Part shown: positions 38,524-47,676 of the stretch, piece by piece
Layout of the letters: the number at the start of each line of letters is the position of its first letter
Numbering within the stretch: the first letter of the stretch is position 1
NCBI RefSeq assembly: GCF_000423485.1
Contig: NZ_AUIB01000006.1
Coordinates: 84,294 to 148,293, forward strand
Reading direction: 5' to 3'
Source of the DNA: Propionimicrobium lymphophilum DSM 4903
Lineage (GTDB): Bacteria; Actinomycetota; Actinomycetes; Propionibacteriales; Propionibacteriaceae
DNA length: 64,000 bases
The notes under the pieces: model-generated
Told to the model about the DNA's origin: nothing
The model's database searches: none
Seen by the model: only the letters and a program-made list of their open reading frames with translations
Translations under genes and position numbers: made by a program

Positions 38524-38529
38524 GGATGC

Positions 38530-38832
38530 ATGTTAGTTGCTTTCTGTATTACCCCATCCACTTCTGGCGAAGACGGCTCCGTGCACGACGCAGTGGCGGC
38601 GGCGGTCAAAGTTGTTCGCGATTCTGGGCTACCCAACGAGACCACGTCCATGTTCACCACAATTGAGGGCGAGTGGTACGAGTGCATGAAGGTCGTCAAG
38701 GACGCCTGCGACGCCGTCGCCAAGTTCGGTCCGAGAGTCGCCCTTGTGCTTAAAGCCGACATTCGCGGAGACCGCACGGGAGAAATGCAGGGCAAAGTCG
38801 ACCGCTTGGAGAAGGCGCTAGAAGAACTCTGA
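38530..38832 (+). CDS. MTH1187 family thiamine-binding protein
   Basis: The 100-aa product is a small alpha-beta protein of the MTH1187/YkoF-like group (DUF77), whose members bind thiamine or related pyrimidines as tetramers. The opening MLVAFCITPS and the SMFTTIEGEWYECMKVVKDA helix are typical. The open frame extends far upstream but the ATG at 38530 is the family start. It ends two bases before the stop of the convergent DUF2252 gene. Confidence 0.85.
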   Translation: MLVAFCITPSTSGEDGSVHDAVAAAVKVVRDSGLPNETTSMFTTIEGEWYECMKVVKDACDAVAKFGPRVALVLKADIRGDRTGEMQGKVDRLEKALEEL

Positions 38833-38834
38833 GG

Positions 38835-40277
38835 CTAGATGCCGTCGATGGACGCGATCCGTCCGTCCTTAATGGCTTTCACGAACTTTTCGTGGTCCGA
38901 CTCGTTCTGGTCTGCATAGGCCCGGGCGAAGTTGGACATCGCCTCCGCGAGCTTGTCGGACTTGCCGATGTATCCGATGATCATTGACGCGCCGGAGGTC
39001 CTGGCGTGGGACTTGGCCAGCAGCAACCCTAGCACCCCCGCGTAGTCGGCGAGTGCCTTCGGGTCTAGGTCGTCGATCAGAATGGCGCCCTTCATGTTTC
39101 GCCACTGGCGGACGTAGAACTGAACGGGGCCAGATCCCTCGTCGAGTCCTTCATCGTCCGGGTCGTATTCCCCGAGAGCGGGCGTCGAGGTCCAGCCGAG
39201 CAACGGATCACTGACCGTCTGCAGACACTGCTGATATTCCACGACCCGCTGGCCTTGGTGAGAGTGCAACGGGACGTCGCCGTGCACGTGCTTTGCTAGT
39301 ACAGAACGCCTTGCCTGCTTCAACTGTAGGAATAGAACGTCTTCTGGGCTCGAGCCCTGCAGCAGTGCCAGGTAGCTGCGTAGCCCGACAGAACCGACGC
39401 CCACCACCTTGTGCGCGACATCCACGAGTGTGTAGCCGTCCAGCAGGCGTTGCCACTGGGGCTGCAGAGTCTCTAGGTAGTTATCCAGCGCCTTCCCTAG
39501 CTGTTCCGCACGCGCGGGGGAGGTGTGGATGAAAAGCGGGGGATCGTCGATGATCTTGCGCTTTCCGTCAGATTCTTCTTTCGTGATCTTCGGCAAGGAT
39601 CGGTCGGAGGTGCGCTTGCGGGCCTTCTTCACCGCGCGCTCTATTTCCGAATGCAACGCGGTCTCATTGACGGTCTCCTTTAGCCGGTCGACGTCGAGGC
39701 GGTTGAAAGACCTGCGAAGCAGCGGCTGGGTGGCGAGCCAGCGAAGCTCGTCGCGATATTCGATGACGCAGGTCATGACCGCCTCGTGGCAGTCATCCTC
39801 GCTGACGCCGTTCTCTCGACCGGCGATCCATAGGCTGGCCACCAGACGACGCAAATCCCATTCCCAAGGGCCAGGGTGCGCTTCGTCGAAGTCGTTGACG
39901 TCCATGACTAGCTCACCCTCTGGGGAACGATAGAAACCGAAATTCCCCATGTGGGCGTCGCCGCAGACAATCGGCTTGATGCCGGTGTACGGCAGGGTGG
40001 CGCAGTCATCGGCGAAGATGCTCGCTGCACCTCGGAAGAATCCGTATGGCGAGGTTGCCATCCGGCCGTGACGCAGCGGAATTAACATCCCGACGCGCCC
40101 GTAGTCTGATTCGATGACCTGGCGTACTGGGTCAACCCGATCCGGGCTGGCCTGCCAGCCTCCAAGGTCCTCCCTGGAAACTTTTTCGCGTAGCCCCTTG
40201 CCGTAGGCAAGTCTCTGCGGCCTGGTTGACCGCTGCCTGGTTAACGTTGGCTTGGCTAGATCTTCGAGAGGTTCCAT
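38835..40277 (-). CDS. DUF2252 family protein
   Basis: The product is about 480 aa. DUF2252 proteins resemble aminoglycoside-phosphotransferase/protein-kinase folds: CGDAHMGNFGFY matches the catalytic loop (D and N) and VNDFDEAHPGPWEWDL the metal-binding loop. The substrate is unknown. The start may be the ATG at 40277 (AAGGA upstream) or a GTG at 40313. Widely found in actinobacteria as a single gene. Confidence 0.8.
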   Translation of the reverse strand: MEPLEDLAKPTLTRQRSTRPQRLAYGKGLREKVSREDLGGWQASPDRVDPVRQVIESDYGRVGMLIPLRHGRMATSPYGFFRGAASIFADDCATLPYTGIKPIVCGDAHMGNFGFYRSPEGELVMDVNDFDEAHPGPWEWDLRRLVASLWIAGRENGVSEDDCHEAVMTCVIEYRDELRWLATQPLLRRSFNRLDVDRLKETVNETALHSEIERAVKKARKRTSDRSLPKITKEESDGKRKIIDDPPLFIHTSPARAEQLGKALDNYLETLQPQWQRLLDGYTLVDVAHKVVGVGSVGLRSYLALLQGSSPEDVLFLQLKQARRSVLAKHVHGDVPLHSHQGQRVVEYQQCLQTVSDPLLGWTSTPALGEYDPDDEGLDEGSGPVQFYVRQWRNMKGAILIDDLDPKALADYAGVLGLLLAKSHARTSGASMIIGYIGKSDKLAEAMSNFARAYADQNESDHEKFVKAIKDGRIASIDGI

Positions 40278-40409
40278 ACGCACATCCTTGCACTTGGCCG
40301 GAGTCATTTCCACCGAGTCGATGGTGAACGTCGCTGTGACCTAGCTGTGAGGACATTGGTTTGTGCCATATCCACACTTAAACTTGATGGTGAAGCGAAA
40401 GGTGGATTA

Positions 40410-41174
40410 ATGCGAAGCAGTAACCCGGTCTTGACCAGAACGGATTTCGGCGCTGATCAGCGCGGTTACGGTTACGACACTGAACCGAGATTGGCCGACT
40501 ACGAGTCGATGACGCTGCAGGACGTCGTCAACAAGTCTTTTATCCTGCTGATCTTGCTTGTCGGGGTGGCGATCGCCACCATAACGATTGTTCCTGTCCA
40601 AGCTCTTAGTGGTGTCGCCGTGCTGTGTTCTGTCGCAGCGCTGGTTGCCGCGTTAGTGGTTTCTTTCCGCCGCAAGGTGTCCGCCGCTGGCGTGGTCGTA
40701 TACACGGTTCTCGAGGGCGCGGTCATCGGCGCCTGGAGCTACATACTCGAGTCCATGTACCCTGGCATCGTCTTCCAGGCTGTGCTCGGGACGTTCATGG
40801 CCGCCGCAGCGACGTTTGTCGCCTACCGCTTTGGGGGAGTACGAGTGCGCGGTAAGTTCGCGCGCGGAGTGGTAATCGGGATGTTCGCCTACGTCGGCGT
40901 AGCCCTGGTTAACCTGGTGTTTTCTTTCTTTGGCAACAGCTTCGGCTGGGCTGGCGTTGGAGCCGGCGCGGGTGCCATCGCCTGGGTATCCGCTGGGATC
41001 GGTGTTTTTCTCGCCGTGGCCAGCCTGGTGATGGACTTTGACGAGATCGAGCGTGGGGTTCGCATGGGGGCGCCCAGGCAGGAGTCTTGGCGCGCAGCAT
41101 TCGGCCTGATGGTCACAATGATCTGGCTCTACACTCAGATTTTGAGGATCCTGAGCTTCTTCAGGAACGATTAG
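40410..41174 (+). CDS. Bax inhibitor-1/YccA family membrane protein
   Basis: This 254-aa protein has a polar N-terminal tail of about 40 residues (SSNPVLTR), then seven membrane helices. The sequence ends in the conserved LYTQILRILSFF motif, and an internal DFDEIERG provides the acidic residues of the BI-1 calcium-leak/pH-sensing pore. The ATG at 40410 is preferred over the long upstream frame, with GGTGG just before it. Role in this organism unknown. Confidence 0.88.
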   Translation: MRSSNPVLTRTDFGADQRGYGYDTEPRLADYESMTLQDVVNKSFILLILLVGVAIATITIVPVQALSGVAVLCSVAALVAALVVSFRRKVSAAGVVVYTVLEGAVIGAWSYILESMYPGIVFQAVLGTFMAAAATFVAYRFGGVRVRGKFARGVVIGMFAYVGVALVNLVFSFFGNSFGWAGVGAGAGAIAWVSAGIGVFLAVASLVMDFDEIERGVRMGAPRQESWRAAFGLMVTMIWLYTQILRILSFFRND

Positions 41175-41224
41175 TCCTCGTCGAGTAAAAATTTTTTGAC
41201 GTCCAGTGGCGGGCGCCAAATTTG

Positions 41225-41923
41225 TTAACTGATTTCCGGCACTTCGGATAAGTGCTTGTCGAGCATAGACCGCACCCACGACGACCACGCCAGGTGACGC
41301 CAGCGGTTTTCGGGCACCCAAGTGGCGGAAGAAGTGGTCCCGCCCACCTCGAGCACGCGCGGCTTAGTCGGGTTCTTGCAAGTTGCGCTGTAGACGATCC
41401 GAACGGCCTGGAAGTCCTCGAGTGTTCCGTTTGGTGCCCTGCCGACCCAGTGGTCGGATTGAATGTCGATTAGCCTGTCCAGTTCGACCGACTGAGCGGT
41501 TTCCTCATTTATCTCGCGCAGCACACCCTCGCTGGGGCTCTCCCCGAGTTCGACGCCGCCACCTGGAAGCTGCCAAAAATCGGGAATCGACTCGTGCGGT
41601 GAGCACACGGTGCCAAGAACTCCGTACTTGGAGCGCACGATAGCGTACGCAGCGATACGTTGCCTGACGATCGGCTTCTCACCCTGCTGAACGACCAGTT
41701 GCGGGTCAACCCCGCGGGCCTTGTATCGGGGAGGTTTGGTACGTTGCGTTTTGCCGGCGACTTGTGCCGTGATGACGATCTCGTCATCAATCAGATTCGC
41801 CGATAAAAGTTTCGAGATCACGTAGCCCGAACGCCACAGCATCATCTTGGGGTCTAGGCCGTGATCGACATGAAGACTAACGGAAATTGGCGCACCCGGC
41901 GCTGTCACTCCGATAATCCTCAT
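41225..41923 (-). CDS. Nudix hydrolase with extra N-terminal domain
   Basis: The 232-aa protein holds a complete Nudix box, GGGVELGESPSEG followed by REINEETAQ, in the C-terminal two thirds. The N-terminal 80 residues form a separate small domain I do not recognise, ending in a basic linker. The enzyme should hydrolyse a nucleoside diphosphate derivative; the substrate is not predictable. Confidence 0.8.
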   Translation of the reverse strand: MRIIGVTAPGAPISVSLHVDHGLDPKMMLWRSGYVISKLLSANLIDDEIVITAQVAGKTQRTKPPRYKARGVDPQLVVQQGEKPIVRQRIAAYAIVRSKYGVLGTVCSPHESIPDFWQLPGGGVELGESPSEGVLREINEETAQSVELDRLIDIQSDHWVGRAPNGTLEDFQAVRIVYSATCKNPTKPRVLEVGGTTSSATWVPENRWRHLAWSSWVRSMLDKHLSEVPEIS

Positions 41924-41968
41924 ATAGCCATAATGGCACCTAGGTAAAAATAGTTGTCAAAAGCGTCT

Positions 41969-42862
41969 CTAACGGGGCTTTACCGGGGTGCCATCTAGAG
42001 AGGCTAGTTCTTGGGTCCCGCCGTAGGAAAAGTTGATGAAAGGCTGGTCTTCGTCTTCCTGCTGTTTGACGGTTGCAACGAAGTCTTTGCTTTCCGATTC
42101 GGCTGCAGCGGCGAACTTTTCCGCAAGAATCTTGGCGTCGATCAGGGAAGGCGCGAAGGGTTCGTCGGAGATGGATTGCTTGCGTTGCAAGGAATAGACG
42201 GGCACCGAAGTCTTTCTGATCCTTCGGGTCACCGTTCCCGGGCCCGAAGCCACGTCCACCCAGAGTTGATCCGCCGTTAACCCGGCGGCGAGGATCCGCG
42301 TAGACGGGCCGACCGCCTCGGTCAGCGCCTGCGATACATCTTCCGCTGAAGTGAAATCCAGCGGCATTATGACGGTTGCGTCGGGCCTGAAGAATACGGT
42401 GGAGCTTTCAGGCGTCGTGCTAACCGTCATCAGGATCTTCGAATTGGCGTATTCGGTGATTTGGAGTTCTTGGTTCTCTGCAGATCCGCAGAGCTGAGCG
42501 GACTTTTCGAACATCGCGCCGACATCAGAGATGTTGAAATCTCGAGGATCGAAGCTAGAAGATACGACGGTGTCGGTGCCTTCATCTTGGGTTGTGATTT
42601 TCCCGTCCCGCCAAATCTCAGAGACTGGCTTCGACCATTCGTCGACGTAAGTCAGCCTGGCCTGGTCGCCGGTGATGCGGAGGCGGACGACGCTAGATGG
42701 GTCTGCTATCTGCCCAAGAAGCTCGCCGACTATCTTCTGTGCGGCTCCGGGAGTCAGCAGTTCGGTGCTCGGAGTCGGACTAGGGTCGGTCGGCTTCGCC
42801 TCTTTGTCGCATCCAACGAGTAGGAGCGTGAGGCAAGCCAAAAGAGCAAGAAGCTTCTTCAT
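41969..42862 (-). CDS. Secreted lipoprotein, unknown function
   Basis: The 297-aa product has a clear lipoprotein signal peptide with lipobox LVGC (C18). A Pro/Thr/Ser linker of about 20 residues follows, then a soluble domain. The layout resembles the LppX/LprG kind of actinobacterial lipoprotein only in general form, and I cannot assign it. It is divergent from carD. Confidence 0.7.
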   Translation of the reverse strand: MKKLLALLACLTLLLVGCDKEAKPTDPSPTPSTELLTPGAAQKIVGELLGQIADPSSVVRLRITGDQARLTYVDEWSKPVSEIWRDGKITTQDEGTDTVVSSSFDPRDFNISDVGAMFEKSAQLCGSAENQELQITEYANSKILMTVSTTPESSTVFFRPDATVIMPLDFTSAEDVSQALTEAVGPSTRILAAGLTADQLWVDVASGPGTVTRRIRKTSVPVYSLQRKQSISDEPFAPSLIDAKILAEKFAAAAESESKDFVATVKQQEDEDQPFINFSYGGTQELASLDGTPVKPR

Positions 42863-42927
42863 GATTTACAGGCTACCGCGCAAAAATTTGGTTTTGAACG
42901 CAAAATCCTGCCGAAAAATAGATAGCA

Positions 42928-42958
42928 TTGGCTGGCCATTTTTGGACTCTGGTAAGAT
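42928..42958 (+). promoter_or_regulatory. Promoter of carD, leaderless or nearly so
   Basis: TAAGAT (42953-42958) ends eight bases before the ATG at 42967. TTGGCT (42928-42933) is about 19 bases upstream of it. The mRNA should begin at or within a few bases of the start codon. Confidence 0.55.
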
Positions 42959-42966
42959 GTGGGTCT

Positions 42967-43530
42967 ATGCAGCTAAAAGTTGGACAGGTAGTTATTCACC
43001 CTCACCACGGCCCGGCCGAGGTCACAGACCTATACACCCGAACTGTCAAGGGCGAAGAGGTTGAGTATGCAGACCTGGAGGTCCAGGGCAACAAGCTGCA
43101 CGTCAGCCTTCCAGTCAAGAACGCCGAGGAGATCGGCATCCGCGACGTTGCCGGCCGTGAGGAACTCGGCGAGTTGACTGATGTTTTGTGTGCCCCCACC
43201 GTTAACGAAGAAAAGCAGTGGTCGCGTCGCTACAAGGCGAATCGTGCTGCGATGTCAACCGGAGATCCGCTTCAGCTGGCCACTGTCGTTCGCGACCTCG
43301 TGCGTCGACGCGAGCGCAGCTCCCTTTCTTTGGGCGAGCGCGACCTGCTTCGCGAGGCCTCGGCCCCGCTGATCGCCGAGATCGCGATCGCCATGAAGGT
43401 CAGCGAGGAAGAAGCCCAAGAGGCCATGTTCTCCATGATCATGGAGGAATCCGATCAGGTTCTCGACAGCATCGACAAGTCGGAAAAGAAGCCCGCTAAG
43501 AAGGCCACCAAAAAGACCGCTAAGAAGTAG
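42967..43530 (+). CDS. carD: CarD family RNA polymerase-binding regulator
   Basis: The 187-aa protein binds the RNA polymerase beta subunit through an N-terminal Tudor-like domain (LKVGQVVIHPHHGPAEV) and stabilises the open promoter complex through its helical DNA-binding domain. The last 20 residues are almost all Lys, Ala and Thr, an extra basic tail. The upstream open frame starts 13 codons earlier, but the ATG at 42967 fits both the family start and the promoter. In mycobacteria CarD is essential and acts at rRNA promoters. Confidence 0.92.
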   Translation: MQLKVGQVVIHPHHGPAEVTDLYTRTVKGEEVEYADLEVQGNKLHVSLPVKNAEEIGIRDVAGREELGELTDVLCAPTVNEEKQWSRRYKANRAAMSTGDPLQLATVVRDLVRRRERSSLSLGERDLLREASAPLIAEIAIAMKVSEEEAQEAMFSMIMEESDQVLDSIDKSEKKPAKKATKKTAKK

Positions 43531-43543
43531 CAAGTAGACTTTT

Positions 43544-44224
43544 CTAGAGCGCCCAGTCGATCGGCTGGGCGCCTTGCTTTTCTAGCGCGGCGTTGGCCCT
43601 GCTGAATGGCCTAGAGCCGAAGAAACCGCGCGAGGCGGAAAGCGGGGACGGATGCGGCGACGCAATGATCGGCACTCCCGCGCTTTGTAGCTTCCCCGTT
43701 AGGGTTTGCGCGTCGCGTCCCCAGAGGATCGCCACGAGCGGTCCGCCGCGGGAAATAAGGGCGTCAATTGCGGTTTCGGTTATCGGTTCCCAGCCTTTGC
43801 CGCGATGTGCGGCAGGCTTCCTGGGCTGAACCGTCAAACATCTATTCAGCAGCAGCACGCCCTGTTCGAACCATCCCGTAAGGTCGCCGTGTTCCGGCAC
43901 TGCCACTTTGAGATCATCGTGCAACTCTCGATAGATGTTCACCAGGCTTTTTGGCAGCGGCCTGACGTTCTTGTCGACGGCGAAGCTGAGCCCGATGGCG
44001 TGTCCAGGTGTGGGGTAGGGGTCTTGGCCCACGATCAAAACTTTCACGTCCGCCAGCGGCCGTGTGAAAGCCCGCAACACTTTGTCCCCGCTAGGCAGGT
44101 AGCCCCTGCCGGCCGCGATCTCTTGACGCAAGAAATCGCCCATCGCGTGAATCTGCGGTTCGACGCCAGAGAGCGCCTGGGCCCAGTCGTCTGCAACCAA
44201 GTCAGAAAGGGGATGTCTCGTCAT
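43544..44224 (-). CDS. ung: Uracil-DNA glycosylase, family 1
   Basis: The 226-aa enzyme excises uracil from DNA. The water-activating motif [11 protein letters not shown] with its aspartate and the second motif [18 protein letters not shown] with its histidine are complete. The ATG at 44224 has GGAGAA upstream, located inside the end of the MFS gene, which stops one base earlier, so the two are coupled. An upstream start 13 codons earlier is unlikely. Confidence 0.96.
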   Translation of the reverse strand: MTRHPLSDLVADDWAQALSGVEPQIHAMGDFLRQEIAAGRGYLPSGDKVLRAFTRPLADVKVLIVGQDPYPTPGHAIGLSFAVDKNVRPLPKSLVNIYRELHDDLKVAVPEHGDLTGWFEQGVLLLNRCLTVQPRKPAAHRGKGWEPITETAIDALISRGGPLVAILWGRDAQTLTGKLQSAGVPIIASPHPSPLSASRGFFGSRPFSRANAALEKQGAQPIDWAL

Positions 44225-44225
44225 A

Positions 44226-45383
44226 TCAGTTCTCCTGGGATACGTGCGGGATTCGCGTCGCAAGGACCGCGACCAACAACATGATTACCGAACCCACAGC
44301 GATTGCGGCCTGCATGTTGAACAAATCGACCATAGCGCCGGCGGCCAGCGGGCCGATGATGTTTCCCAAATCCGAGGACATCTGGAAAACCGCGACCGGA
44401 GTGCCACGGCCTGCTACATCGCCGACGATAGAGGCGGGCGCTGTGCCTAACATGGATGCGCCGATCGAGAACACACACATGGCGATGGTCAGCCAAACCA
44501 CGTTCGGCATCTGCGGGAACGAAAGGCTGACCAGCCCGCAGATGATCAGGCCGGCGATAAGGATCGGCTTTCTGCCAGCCTGGTCGACAGCACGGCCGAC
44601 TGGGTTGATCACCAACATCTGGAACGCCGCTGCGATGGCGAATACGATTCCGGTGGTGGTTGTGGGCTGGCCGAGAATTTCGACGATGAGAATCGGCAGC
44701 AGCGTCGAACGGACGCCGAAGGCCTGCCAGCCGGTGGAGAAGCTCGCCAAGCAGGCGATTTGGTAGCGCTTATCTTTCCAGACCTCGCCTAGCGAGCCGG
44801 CTGTTGGCCCGCGCCCGAAACGGCTGGGCGCCTGCAATGCGAAGATCGCGACGATTGCTCCGATGAGTAGCGTGCCCGCGTAGAAAAAGAAAGGCGCGCG
44901 GAGCGAGATGGCGACGAATATTGCGCCGACCGCAGGCCCTGACATGTTGCCGATCAGGGAACCGGACTGGAAGAGCGCAGTTGATCTTCCCCTGTTCTGA
45001 CGGGTTGTGGCCGCGAAAAGCTGAGACAATCCGGCGGTGGAGAAGAGTGCTGAACCGATGCCGCCCGCGCCCCGGAAGAGCAGCAACTGGAGATAGCTTT
45101 GGGCCATTCCGCAGCCGAAGCTGGATGCGCCCACAATCAACATTCCGATACCGAGCGCGGTTCGCTCGCCGATCTTTGAGTTGATGATTCCGCAAAACGG
45201 GCCCATCAGAAGACGCATGATGGCGAAGAACGAAACGATCGCGCCCACCTGGGTTGCGCTAGCGCCAAAATCCCTTGCGTAGATGGGTAGGACCGGAACA
45301 ACGACGCCGAATCCGAGGGCGACGAGGAAAGAAATTATCGTCAAAATCCAGGCATCACGGGGGATAGCTACTTTTTCGCGCAC
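44226..45383 (-). CDS. MFS transporter, drug efflux-like
   Basis: The 385-aa product has 12 membrane helices in two halves. The loop between helices 2 and 3 has [13 protein letters not shown], close to MFS motif A, and helix 1 has the [16 protein letters not shown] start common to DHA1 drug/proton antiporters. The substrate is not known. The start is a GTG. It is the first gene of a two-gene operon with ung. Confidence 0.85.
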   Translation of the reverse strand: MREKVAIPRDAWILTIISFLVALGFGVVVPVLPIYARDFGASATQVGAIVSFFAIMRLLMGPFCGIINSKIGERTALGIGMLIVGASSFGCGMAQSYLQLLLFRGAGGIGSALFSTAGLSQLFAATTRQNRGRSTALFQSGSLIGNMSGPAVGAIFVAISLRAPFFFYAGTLLIGAIVAIFALQAPSRFGRGPTAGSLGEVWKDKRYQIACLASFSTGWQAFGVRSTLLPILIVEILGQPTTTTGIVFAIAAAFQMLVINPVGRAVDQAGRKPILIAGLIICGLVSLSFPQMPNVVWLTIAMCVFSIGASMLGTAPASIVGDVAGRGTPVAVFQMSSDLGNIIGPLAAGAMVDLFNMQAAIAVGSVIMLLVAVLATRIPHVSQEN

Positions 45384-45459
45384 GCATGTAACGCTATCTC
45401 GAGTAAATGAATAGGACTAGGCTGGGGGCACTAGTGGTCTTTCAAATGGACGGGAAAAG

Positions 45460-46545
45460 ATGGACTCTAAACTCGACATCTACACACCCAAAGCCCTGAA
45501 AGTGGGCGCCGCGTGGAGCTGGCGATTCCTGGCTATTGCTGGTGCCGTAGCCGTTCTCTGGTGGCTGGGTAGCTACCTTTCTGTGGTGGTTGTGCCGGTC
45601 ATCCTGGCCGTCATGGTCACAGCCGGGTTAGCTCCGTTGCAGCGGACGTTCATCAAGTGGCGCTGGCCGTCTTGGTTGGCGGCATTGACGCCGATGCTGA
45701 TCATCTTCCTAATCTTCTGCGGGCTGGTCACGTTGGTCGGAGCCCAGATCGCGGGCCAGTGGCGGATGCTCGTCGACCAGGCGGTGCTCGGCTTTGGAGG
45801 AGTCGTTAAATGGCTAGGCGATGGCCCCCTTCACGTTAGCCAAGACCAGATCAATGATCTGTTGAATCAGGCGATCCATGCCGCAAACAATTCCCGTCAA
45901 CAGATCGCTAGCGCCGCTGCTTCTGCGGGTAGTAGTGTAGGCAAGTTCTTTGCGGGCGCCGCCACCTGCGTATTCGCGACCTTCTTCTTCATGAAGGACG
46001 GCAGGCGTTTCATGAACAAAGCCGCTCACAGGCTGCCGGTTTATGCCCAGAAGAGCTTCGTGCCTGCAGTGCGTAACGGTTGGAAGTCCCTCGTCGTCTA
46101 CATGCGAGCCGCCGTTATCGTCGCCGGCATCGACGGTGTTGGTGCTGGAATCGGTGCTTTAGTGCTCGGTTCGAACATGTGGCTGGCGATTTTGGTGCTC
46201 ACCTTCATCTGCTCCTTCGTTCCTCTTGTCGGTGCCCTCGTCGCGGGTACGATCGCCACAGTCGTGGTGCTGGTCACGCTCGGCTTCTGGAAGGCGGTCA
46301 TCATGCTGGTGGTGTTCGTCGCCGTCATGTCGATCGAGTCTCATGTGTTGCAGCCGATGATTCTTGGCCGCGCGGCAGAGATTCATCCGCTTCTGGTCTT
46401 GTTGGGCATCGCGGTGGGCAGCATCTTGGCAGGGATCGCTGGTGCGCTCTTTGCCATCCCTATCGTGGCCTTCTTGTCCGGAATGATCAGACACTTGGTC
46501 GAGCTATCAGACGCGAAGCGCAGGAGCCTGGCAACTGCGCAATAA
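45460..46545 (+). CDS. AI-2E family transporter (UPF0118)
   Basis: The 361-aa membrane protein has the AI-2E/UPF0118 layout: two N-terminal helices, a soluble helical domain (about 80-150), and six or so later helices with the conserved GAxVAGTIAT and HVLQPMILGRAAEIHPL motifs. Family members export diverse small molecules or act as sodium/proton antiporters; the named autoinducer role does not hold generally. The ATG has GGGAAAAG upstream. Confidence 0.85.
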   Translation: MDSKLDIYTPKALKVGAAWSWRFLAIAGAVAVLWWLGSYLSVVVVPVILAVMVTAGLAPLQRTFIKWRWPSWLAALTPMLIIFLIFCGLVTLVGAQIAGQWRMLVDQAVLGFGGVVKWLGDGPLHVSQDQINDLLNQAIHAANNSRQQIASAAASAGSSVGKFFAGAATCVFATFFFMKDGRRFMNKAAHRLPVYAQKSFVPAVRNGWKSLVVYMRAAVIVAGIDGVGAGIGALVLGSNMWLAILVLTFICSFVPLVGALVAGTIATVVVLVTLGFWKAVIMLVVFVAVMSIESHVLQPMILGRAAEIHPLLVLLGIAVGSILAGIAGALFAIPIVAFLSGMIRHLVELSDAKRRSLATAQ

Positions 46546-46583
46546 CCCTCCTCTCGCGCTCGTGCGCGGTGTAGGTTTGTTTC

Positions 46584-47519
46584 ATGGCAGGCTGTGAGTT
46601 CAGGCGATCGGTTTTGAGTGAACTTGCCGATGGAAAGATCTCCGTCGACGAGGCTTGGGGCAAATTATTTGCTGCCGTTCCAGAAGATGGCTGGCCGGAG
46701 GAATTCTACGAGGCCCCCGAGCTGGCAAGCGAAAACCTCGGGACCGGTTCGGCGCGCCCCGACGTCGCCAACCAACTTGGTGATGTCGCATCGCAGCTAG
46801 GTTCTTTTGTGACGGGCGCCGCCAAGGCAATTTTCGGTGGCCGCCTGCCCGGGCAGTCGGCCCCGACTCCGGTCGAGGACACCTCGAAAGTAGAGGCTGC
46901 TTTCTCAACTGACGACAGAGCCTTCACGAAGCGACTGAGAATCAGGGCGATATCAAGGCGAGTGCGGGTAATAGCAGATCCGAAAGTCGCCACAGTGTCC
47001 GTTGATGGCCCGCATAAGCTTCGCAGCAATGGCAATGTTCTCGAGGTCGTAAGCGAAGGCGAATTAACCGGAAATCTGAAGATCAACGTGCTTGGAGGCC
47101 TGGACGGTATCCGGCTGGTCGAGCTTGTCGTCCGGGTCAACCCACGAATCGTCGTAGACGCAGAGGTGACGAGCGGAAGGCTGGTGACTCAGGGAGTGGA
47201 GAAGCTAGGCAGTATTCGGGTGACGGGTGGCAGCTCGCGGCTGGTGGGTGTGCATCATCTTGACGACGCCCTCATGCAGGCGTGCACTTCGCACATCTCT
47301 GGAAGCTTCGACACCTCCAACTCGGTTCTGCGGGTTGAGTCCGGGTTGGCCACCGTCGAACTCGTGAATGCGGACGTAACGGTGACCGCATCGGCGCATC
47401 TTGGCCGTGTCAGCTGGCCGGATGGACAAAACGGAGTCGACGAGTACGTGGCAGGTGTCGGAACCGGCCGCTTAAAGATCACCGTCGTCATGGGCAAGGT
47501 AAATGTTGCTAAGGCATAG
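46584..47519 (+). CDS. DUF4097 family beta-helix-like protein
   Basis: The 311-aa product begins with a short helical unit (RRSVLSELADGKISVDEAWGKLF), like those that precede many DUF4097 proteins, and ends in a repetitive beta-strand region with evenly spaced Gly and Val (VDAEVTSGRLVTQGVEKLGSI). It lacks a signal peptide, so it is probably cytosolic. Function is unknown. It lies 38 bases after the transporter gene. Confidence 0.7.
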   Translation: MAGCEFRRSVLSELADGKISVDEAWGKLFAAVPEDGWPEEFYEAPELASENLGTGSARPDVANQLGDVASQLGSFVTGAAKAIFGGRLPGQSAPTPVEDTSKVEAAFSTDDRAFTKRLRIRAISRRVRVIADPKVATVSVDGPHKLRSNGNVLEVVSEGELTGNLKINVLGGLDGIRLVELVVRVNPRIVVDAEVTSGRLVTQGVEKLGSIRVTGGSSRLVGVHHLDDALMQACTSHISGSFDTSNSVLRVESGLATVELVNADVTVTASAHLGRVSWPDGQNGVDEYVAGVGTGRLKITVVMGKVNVAKA

Positions 47520-47570
47520 CTTTGGCCAACAAAGTGCGACGAGGCGCATATGCATTTAAGCAATTGTTCA

Positions 47571-47610
47571 TTACTTAAATTACTTAGGATGTACTTACTA
47601 GTCTTCAAGT
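47571..47610 (+). repeat. TACTTA-type direct repeats upstream of fucO
   Basis: In an AT-rich stretch 70-105 bases before fucO the hexamer TACTTA appears three times (47572, 47581 and 47592), the first two preceded by T, followed by a related AAGTAGTTAA. This may be an operator or activator site. Confidence 0.35.
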
Positions 47611-47676
47611 AGTTAATAGTTAGTTCGGCGGCGCAAACACTAGTTGCGTTTGGCCGGCAAAAGAAAGGTTGATCCG